A DNA stretch of 6,304 nt from CBDUQI01 sp965369325 (GTDB lineage Bacteria > Pseudomonadota > Gammaproteobacteria > Steroidobacterales > JBCBZW01): NCBI GenBank assembly GCA_965369325.1, contig CBDUQI010000283.1, forward strand, positions 1 through 6,304, read 5' to 3'. The position numbers and the translations under genes are program-made. Positions within the stretch are counted from its first letter, which is position 1; the number at the start of each line of letters is the position of its first letter. Shown here one piece after another: positions 1 through 4,755 of this stretch. The notes beneath the pieces were generated by a model that was not told the DNA's origin, searched no databases, and worked only from the letters and a program-made list of their open reading frames with translations.

Positions 1-609
1 GATGTGCGCAAGCAGGAACAGGTGAGCCCGGAGCCGTAGTCGGCCGCTAAGGCGATGCAGCGCCTGGCGGCCATCGTGGAGGATGCAGAACGGGTCATCG
101 AGAATCTGCTGCTATTTGCTCAGCTGGAAACTGTCGACACGCCGCTTGCTTTTGCGAAGACCTGCGTCTGGACCTGCTGTGGAGGCCACCTGGGATGATG
201 TCCCCGGCGTGTCACTGGACACCCAGGCATTGTTCATGCCGATTCAGTACTGGTCGGCGTCGCCGTGCGCAACCTGATCGAGAACGCCGGTCGCTACGGT
301 ATGATTGATGCCGCCACCAGCCCTGCACGCATCCAGGTGCGTGTGCGCGCAGATCAGGTTGTGGTCGAAGACGAAGAGCCAGGGTATCCGCCTGGACTAC
401 TGGGGTCGGTGCCAGAGCCTTTTCTGGCGAATGTGGATATAGGCCCGGGCCGTCATGCACCGGGGCCCGGTCGCAACGGCCCTGGCACCGGGCTGGGTCT
501 CGCGATCGCCCGTCCGATCGGCGAGTTGCACGGTGGCGGTTTGCGACTGCAGAACCGCGAGGGGGGCCGGGGCGCGCGCGCGACCCTGTGGCTGGGGCGT
601 GTATCATGA
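1..609 (+). pseudogene. Decayed sensor histidine kinase, 3' part (HisKA end plus HATPase_c)
   Basis: Remnant of a classical membrane-type sensor kinase whose 5' part lies outside the window. In frame 1 a TAG stop sits at 37-39. From about 55 to 140 the same frame encodes a typical second HisKA helix (AAIVEDAERVIENLLLFAQL). Kinase-like sequence then appears to jump frame: EDLRLDLLW in frame 3 near 155-183, then WDDVPGVSLDTQALF in frame 2 near 190-230. Frame 1 itself meets a TGA at 196-198. From about 237 frame 1 resumes with a good N box (VRNLIENAGRYG), a G1-like box (VVVEDEEPGYPPGLL) and a G2 box (GTGLGLAIARPIGELHGG), ending at TGA 607-609. The G1 box reads DEEPG where the family has DxGxG, so the first glycine is lost. 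The interrupting stop codons and frame changes, together with the lost ATP-binding glycine, argue for a dead gene. Sequencing errors could explain some of the frame changes. The family call is firm; the exact frameshift positions are estimates. Confidence 0.8.
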
Positions 610-639
610 GAATTTCAGGTTCGTCTGGCAAGCTGATCA

Positions 640-645
640 CATAAT
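640..645 (+). promoter_or_regulatory. Possible -10 element for the exported amidohydrolase
   Basis: CATAAT matches five of six bases of the sigma70 -10 consensus and lies in the only AT-rich stretch of the 105-bp gap before the gene at 715. No convincing -35 box lies 16-18 bp upstream. If the element is real, transcription would start near 652 and leave a leader of about 60 nt. It is a weak call because a single hexamer of this quality is common by chance. Confidence 0.3.
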
Positions 646-714
646 CTAACCGCTCGCCGGCCCAGCCACTGCTGTGGCCTGCGCGGGCGGCGGCAACCGC
701 AGACGGAGAATGCA

Positions 715-2433
715 ATGCGCGCCCTCAGTTTATTCGTGATAGCCCTGACCTGCAGCCTGGTCACCCTGGTGTCCGCCAGGGCTCAAAACGCCGATCTGGT
801 CCTACGCAACGGCCATATCTACACCGTGAACACTGATCAGCCGAGCGCACAGGCGATCGCCGTGACAGACGGCGCCATCGTGTTTGTTGGCAGCGATACC
901 GAGGCGAACGAGTTTGTTGGCCCCGCGACGCAGGTGGTCGATCTGCAGGGTCGCATGGCCATGCCAGGGCTGCATGACGCTCATGTGCATTTGCTGGAAG
1001 CGTTTCATTTTGGCTTTACCTGCGTGTTGAATCCAGGCGTGTCTCCGGAGACCTATATCCAACGCCTGCGCCAGTGCGCGCCGCAACAGCTTGGCAGCAA
1101 CTGGGTGATCGGATTTGGTCATGCCATTGAGGATATGCTTGAGCACATCGAAGCGGGTGGACGCTCGCCGGTGGAAATTCTGGATGAGGCTATCCCCAAC
1201 CGTCCGGCAGTGATGATGGAGAGCACGTCGCATTCCATGTGGGTCAACAGTCTTGCGCTAACACGCCTTGGCTTCGATGAGAGCACATTGGACCCCGTCG
1301 GCGGCGTGATCCTGCGTGATGCCGGCACCAATACTCCTAACGGCCTGCTGCTGGATGCAGCCGGTGAGTTGGCGATGGACGTGGCGTTCCGTCCCAATGC
1401 CGTTATGCGACAACTTAACTACCGCGCGTTGCTCACCGGTTTGCAGCAGCTTGCACGCAACGGCATTACCTCGTTTTGTGATGCTCGCGTGTACTGGCGT
1501 CGCGGCTACGTGGATGCCTATCGGCGGGTACAGGCCAATGGCGAGCTGAGCGCACGCGGGGTGCTGGGGTTGTGGGCCTATCCGTATTTGGATGATGATT
1601 CGCAGATCGCCGCGTTGATCAATCAATACGACAACGATCCGGAATCGATGCTGCGGGTATCACAGGTTAAGATCTACTCAGACGGCGAGGTTAGCCATAC
1701 CACCGCAGCGTTGCTTGAACCGTACATTTCCGAGACCCTGGGCGCACCCGACGGCCTGAATTATTTTGATCAAACACGGATGAATCACTACGTGTCGCAA
1801 CTGGAAGCGGCAGGATTCGATATGCATGTCCACGCAATCGGTGATCGCGGTGTGAATGAGGCGCTGAACGCGGTGGAATCCGCGCGCGGGGCCCACGGCA
1901 ATCTGGGGCGCCGGCACCGGTTGACACATGTGGAGGTTATCGCGCCCACAGATGTGCCGCGTTTTGCTGAGCTGGACGTGATTCCCGATATCCAAATGTC
2001 CTCAGCGTTTGTACTGCCGCAGTTCACCATTCCTTTTTACACCGAGTTTCTCGGTCAGAACCGCGCAGAAGCGCGCGCCCTGCGCCTGCGGGATATTTAC
2101 GATTCAGGCGCCAGGGTGGTGATGAGCAGTGATTATGACGTGGGCAGCCTGTCGCCCTTTGTTGGGATGCAGCGCTCACTCACGCGCGGAGATCAAAGTC
2201 TGCCCAACATAGATGCGGCGATACGCGCTTACACCATTAACGCCGCCTATCTGATGCAGCAGGATACGCGAGTCGGATCGCTTGAAGTCGGCAAGCGCGC
2301 CGACATCACAATCATCGACCGGGACATTACGCAGATCCCGCCGCAGCAGATTGGTCAGACCCAGGTGCTGGCCACACTGCTGGACGGGCAGTTCGTCTAC
2401 GAGGCACCCGGCCTCAGACGTACTACTGACTAA
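715..2433 (+). CDS. Exported amidohydrolase, YtcJ/NfdA-like (Amidohydro_3 family)
   Basis: Predicted metal-dependent hydrolase of the amidohydrolase superfamily, probably acting on C-N bonds of amides or cyclic amides; the substrate cannot be read from the sequence. Residues 1-23 form a signal peptide (MRALS, hydrophobic core, cleavage likely after ARA), so the enzyme is expected in the periplasm. The beta-sandwich start (DLVLRNGHIYTVN, 27-39) precedes the metal-binding HxH at H90/H92. Further family landmarks are the VKIYSDG segment with K319, HVHAIGD (H371/H373), THVEV (H405) and SSDYDV (D473). The closing motif AYTINAAY...GSLEVGKRADITIID (505-535) is also typical. The 572-aa length is normal for the exported members. 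The start is supported by GGAG at 705-708, six bases before ATG. It stands alone on this strand and ends in a terminator. The family is clear; subfamily names such as NfdA mark resemblance only. Confidence 0.92.
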   Translation: MRALSLFVIALTCSLVTLVSARAQNADLVLRNGHIYTVNTDQPSAQAIAVTDGAIVFVGSDTEANEFVGPATQVVDLQGRMAMPGLHDAHVHLLEAFHFGFTCVLNPGVSPETYIQRLRQCAPQQLGSNWVIGFGHAIEDMLEHIEAGGRSPVEILDEAIPNRPAVMMESTSHSMWVNSLALTRLGFDESTLDPVGGVILRDAGTNTPNGLLLDAAGELAMDVAFRPNAVMRQLNYRALLTGLQQLARNGITSFCDARVYWRRGYVDAYRRVQANGELSARGVLGLWAYPYLDDDSQIAALINQYDNDPESMLRVSQVKIYSDGEVSHTTAALLEPYISETLGAPDGLNYFDQTRMNHYVSQLEAAGFDMHVHAIGDRGVNEALNAVESARGAHGNLGRRHRLTHVEVIAPTDVPRFAELDVIPDIQMSSAFVLPQFTIPFYTEFLGQNRAEARALRLRDIYDSGARVVMSSDYDVGSLSPFVGMQRSLTRGDQSLPNIDAAIRAYTINAAYLMQQDTRVGSLEVGKRADITIIDRDITQIPPQQIGQTQVLATLLDGQFVYEAPGLRRTTD

Positions 2434-2749
2434 CGGCGGAGGCGGCCGTGTCTGCGGCGGCCTTTTTTGCCGGTGCAAGTAGCAGATACGCTAGTGGTCC
2501 GAAAGAGCCGAGGAACAACGTACCAATCAGGTAAGGGATGACGTTACGTTGATTGCGCCGTGCATCTACAATCATCCAACTGCAGACCAGCACCAGTGCG
2601 ACGACCAGATCAAACAATACCTGCCAGCCGGCCGGGCTCGGCAGGTGGTAGGAGATGATGCCCATGTAGCCCACCTGGCTGATGGCATAGAGCGAGACAG
2701 CGGAAAAGGGCAGTAAGATTAGGATAAGAAAGGCTTTGGGGATTCGCAT
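2423..2749 (-). CDS. Small three-helix membrane protein (DUF2834-like)
   Basis: A 108-aa predicted inner-membrane protein of unknown function. Hydrophobic segments lie at about residues 5-27, 43-61 and 70-92. A polar stretch between helices 2 and 3 carries DARRNQRN, and helix 3 ends in GTLFLGSFGPLAYLLL. This pattern, with W-x3-DARR before the last helix and a G/P-rich final helix, resembles small proteins annotated as DUF2834. I offer that as resemblance, not assignment. The tail after residue 93 is Ala/Lys-rich, and its codons double as the terminator of the facing gene. The start is well fixed: a strong AGGAGG (2755-2760) sits five bases upstream of ATG. Its TAG overlaps the end of the + amidohydrolase gene by 11 bp, tail to tail. 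It has its own promoter and a palindromic site just upstream, so it is probably regulated apart from the kinase operon. Confidence 0.8.
   Translation of the reverse strand: MRIPKAFLILILLPFSAVSLYAISQVGYMGIISYHLPSPAGWQVLFDLVVALVLVCSWMIVDARRNQRNVIPYLIGTLFLGSFGPLAYLLLAPAKKAAADTAASAVSQ
2444..2468 (+). terminator. Rho-independent terminator after the exported amidohydrolase
   Basis: GGCCG (2444-2448) pairs with CGGCC (2458-2462) across a 9-nt loop and is followed directly by six T residues (2463-2468). It begins 11 bp after the TAA of the + gene. It lies inside the last codons of the opposite-strand membrane-protein gene, where it is read as the Ala/Lys-rich tail AKKAAADTAA. Confidence 0.75.
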
Positions 2750-2779
2750 GGCGGCCTCCTGGTAAAGGGTGATGGGGGT

Positions 2780-2808
2780 ACTATGCGCGGCGCGATGAAC
2801 GCAGGCAA
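2780..2808 (-). promoter_or_regulatory. Sigma70-like promoter of the small membrane-protein gene
   Basis: On the minus strand TTGCCT (2808-2803) and CATAGT (2785-2780) are separated by exactly 17 bp, the optimal sigma70 spacing. Each hexamer matches four of six consensus bases. Transcription would begin near 2773, giving a leader of about 24 nt that contains the AGGAGG ribosome site. Correct spacing, position and a downstream start make this a fair call, although neither box is strong, which fits a promoter needing an activator. Confidence 0.55.
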
Positions 2809-2824
2809 TTACCTGTCAGGTAAT
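2808..2824. promoter_or_regulatory. Perfect palindrome, probable transcription-factor site
   Basis: ATTACCTGTCAGGTAAT is a perfect inverted repeat with 8-bp arms around one central base (2816). Flanking GGC (2804-2806) and GCC (2825-2827) extend the symmetry if one extra A is allowed. A one-base loop rules out a useful RNA hairpin, so this is more likely a dimer-binding DNA site. It abuts and overlaps by 1 bp the -35 box of the membrane-protein promoter and is centred about 43 bp upstream of the predicted transcription start, the position typical of class II activators. The half site TACCTGT partly resembles the TACYYMT heptamers bound by NarL-type regulators. The nearby DesR-like regulator is therefore a candidate, but other families use similar palindromes. 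Confidence 0.6.
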
Positions 2825-3064
2825 GCCCCGAGAATGAGACGCCGTGTTCTGTGGCATTGACGATCAGCCCGCAGCGTGTTCGGGATTCATACGACGTCGC
2901 GTTCCAGCGAACGTTCGGTACTGATGCCAGTCGCCAGTTGCGTCACCTTTTCAGCTTCGCCCGTGCGCCCGATCGGCAGTTTTCCATACCTGATCAACAC
3001 CGCCGCGAGAAGAGACTGAAAATAGATGCCGACAGCATTCTGTATTCGGGTGTGGCGGAAGGTG
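2825..3064. other. Intergenic tract with no convincing gene
   Basis: About 240 bp between the palindromic site and the response-regulator stop. Open frames exist on both strands, but they lack a recognisable domain or ribosome site, and some run into the regulator gene, so I do not call them. Two further short perfect palindromes lie close together: CGACGTCG (2892-2899) and CGAACGTTCG (2908-2917). The latter also forms part of a CGTTC/GAACG stem (2900-2904 with 2909-2913). No good terminator for the kinase operon is visible after the regulator stop, so read-through into the membrane-protein gene is possible. Confidence 0.5.
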
Positions 3065-3670
3065 TTAGAGCCAGCCGTTCTCGCGGGCGATCTGAAAGGC
3101 CTCAATGCGGTTGGATGCGCCGAGTTTCTGCGCTGCCTCCGCTAGGTAGTTGCGCACGGTGCCGGGCGACAGGTTCAGTTCGGCACTGATTTGTTTGTTC
3201 ATTTTTCCCGCCTCCACCAGCCGCAGGATCTGTCGCTCACGATTGCTCAACGGGTCCGGCGAGGTCCAGGCACTTTCGGATAGCTCGGCACTAATCGAGA
3301 GCCCGCCCGCGGCGACTTTACGCACGGCATCAGCCAACTCGTCGCTTGGGGCATCTTTGAGGATGTAACCGGTGACCCCGGCCGTGCGGGCACGCTGCAG
3401 GTAGCCGGGGCGTGCAAAGGTCGTCACAATGAGCACGCGGGTGCGACTGTCTGCGGCCTGAAGCTGTTCGGCGAGCTCTATCCCGGTAAGGCCGGGCATC
3501 TCGATGTCGGTGACCAGCACGTCTGGCGCTACGCGTTGTACCAGCGCCAGGGCTTGTTCCCCGTTGCTGGCTTCGGCGACTACCTCGATATCGGGTTCCA
3601 GACCCAGCAGCGTTGCCAGTGCGCCGCGTAATAGCGCCTGATCCTCAGCGATGACGATTCTCAGGCTCAT
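3065..3670 (-). CDS. DesR-like NarL/FixJ-family response regulator
   Basis: A 201-aa two-domain transcription factor, phosphorylated by its partner kinase and then binding DNA. The receiver domain (about 1-120) has all the key residues: acidic pair E9/D10, phospho-acceptor D55 in VTDIEMPG, T83 and K105 in LKDAP. The C-terminal LuxR-type helix-turn-helix (about 138-201) reads LSNRERQILRLV, then the recognition region LSPGTVRNYLAEAAQKLGA, and ends in ARENGWL. The GTVRNYL and terminal GWL signatures are typical of DesR-like regulators, known in Bacillus for membrane-fluidity control; the target here is unknown. Its ATG overlaps the kinase TGA as ATGA (4 nt), so translation is coupled. Only a weak AAGG lies upstream, 10 bases before ATG. 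It is the last gene of the operon. The palindrome at 2808-2824 is a possible binding site (inference). Confidence 0.93.
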   Translation of the reverse strand: MSLRIVIAEDQALLRGALATLLGLEPDIEVVAEASNGEQALALVQRVAPDVLVTDIEMPGLTGIELAEQLQAADSRTRVLIVTTFARPGYLQRARTAGVTGYILKDAPSDELADAVRKVAAGGLSISAELSESAWTSPDPLSNRERQILRLVEAGKMNKQISAELNLSPGTVRNYLAEAAQKLGASNRIEAFQIARENGWL

Positions 3671-4755
3671 CGCTGCGGTGCCTTCATTGCGGCGCTCGGC
3701 AGATGCAGAGTAATGCGCGCACCGGTGTCCGTGCTGATCTCGGTGCGCCCGCCAAGACGTTCGATCCGTTGACGCAGTCCGGTGAGCCCGGAGCCGGGCA
3801 ACACCTGAGCATTGTGGCCGTTGTCTTCGATTGTCACGACGTGCCCTTCTGCCGTGTGGGAAAAACTCAATGTCGCCTTGTCGGCCATGGAGTGGCGCAC
3901 GATGTTGGTCACCGCTTCGCGAATGGCCAGGCCGATGGTTTTGCTTTGGTGGGCGTCAGTGCGCGGTGGTATGCCTGTCACGGAGAACTGTACGCCCGCA
4001 GCGCTCAGAGCCTCTTTCGCATGCGCTATCTCCGCATCGATGGTGGTGACGTTCATGCCGGTGACGGCACTGCGTACGTCTTTGAGCGCGGTGCGGGAGG
4101 CATCGCGAATTTCGCCGATTTCCTGCCGAGCGCGCTCAGGGTCGGTGTCGAAGAGCTTGTTCGCCACTTCTGCTTTCAGCGCTACCATAGTCAGGGTGTG
4201 CCCCAACAGATCGTGCAGATCGCGTGCAATGCGCTCGCGTTCGGCGATCGCGGCCAGTTGCTGGTCGAGTGCGCGCGAGCGTTCCAGCGTGCGTTGGCGT
4301 GCCATCTGCTCTGCACCGGCCATACAGCTAATGCCCGTGATAGCCCCCATGAACAGCACAAAACCGGTTTCGTACCAGTTGAGATCGAGCGTAACAGACA
4401 ACAGCAGGTAGGCTACGGTGAGCGCAAGCATGAACCACGCAGCCCGGCGTTCGGGGCGCGTATAGCCGGCCTGTACGCAGGCGTAGATATGAAACACTCC
4501 TTGCATGCCATGAAACGGCGCCGCCGCGAACGCGATGGCTTCAATTGCCAGCAGATACCCCACCCGGTTGTGGCGCGTGGCGCGGAAGGTCTGAAAGTGA
4601 ATGGGTACGAAAACGGCAATGGCCACAACCGCCGCAGCGATGTCCGTCGCAGATGGCCGCGCGAACAGCCACGGCACAAAGTAGAACAGCAGGTAAACCA
4701 GATGGAACGCTGGCCGCGCGCCCAGCGTGCCCCGGATGCGGCTTGGTTGGCTCAT
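3667..4755 (-). CDS. DesK-like membrane sensor histidine kinase (HisKA_3)
   Basis: A 362-aa kinase that autophosphorylates and passes phosphate to the adjacent regulator. The N-terminal half (about 15-147) carries four to five hydrophobic helices with very short loops and no extracytoplasmic sensor domain, as in DesK, suggesting that the membrane itself or an intramembrane signal is sensed. A linker coiled coil (about 150-175) leads to the HisKA_3 motif ERERIARDLHDLLGH with phospho-acceptor H181. The following D182-x3-H186 fits the DxxxQ/H phosphatase motif of this family. The ATPase domain has the N box REAVTNIVRHS (279-289), EDNG (310-313) and GSGLTGLRQR (321-330). The usual second glycine after DNG is replaced (DNGHN), a minor oddity. 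The start overlaps the amidohydrolase stop as TAATG, with only a weak GGTCGAG upstream, which points to reinitiation coupling. Confidence 0.92.
   Translation of the reverse strand: MSQPSRIRGTLGARPAFHLVYLLFYFVPWLFARPSATDIAAAVVAIAVFVPIHFQTFRATRHNRVGYLLAIEAIAFAAAPFHGMQGVFHIYACVQAGYTRPERRAAWFMLALTVAYLLLSVTLDLNWYETGFVLFMGAITGISCMAGAEQMARQRTLERSRALDQQLAAIAERERIARDLHDLLGHTLTMVALKAEVANKLFDTDPERARQEIGEIRDASRTALKDVRSAVTGMNVTTIDAEIAHAKEALSAAGVQFSVTGIPPRTDAHQSKTIGLAIREAVTNIVRHSMADKATLSFSHTAEGHVVTIEDNGHNAQVLPGSGLTGLRQRIERLGGRTEISTDTGARITLHLPSAAMKAPQR

Noticed and set aside
665..678. GCCAC-TGCT-GTGGC hairpin upstream of the exported amidohydrolase
   Set aside because: The stem is only five base pairs with no T-run after it and no extended pairing, so it does not support a terminator or riboswitch call.
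212..715. 167-codon minus-strand open frame over the kinase remnant
   Set aside because: It is Arg/Pro-rich shadow translation with no domain, and it lies over legible HATPase motifs on the + strand.
3026..3038. ATGC/GCAT mini-hairpin followed by CTATTTTC on the minus strand after the regulator stop
   Set aside because: A four-base-pair stem is too weak and the T-run is interrupted, so it is not a credible intrinsic terminator.
2887..3105. 72-codon open frame on the minus strand after the response regulator
   Set aside because: It starts inside the regulator gene in another frame, has no plausible ribosome site and matches no family I know. It is more likely a chance frame in GC-rich DNA.
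2851..3189. 112-codon open frame on the + strand across the intergenic tract
   Set aside because: It has no clear ribosome site and no recognisable domain, and its second half is the shadow of the response-regulator gene on the other strand.
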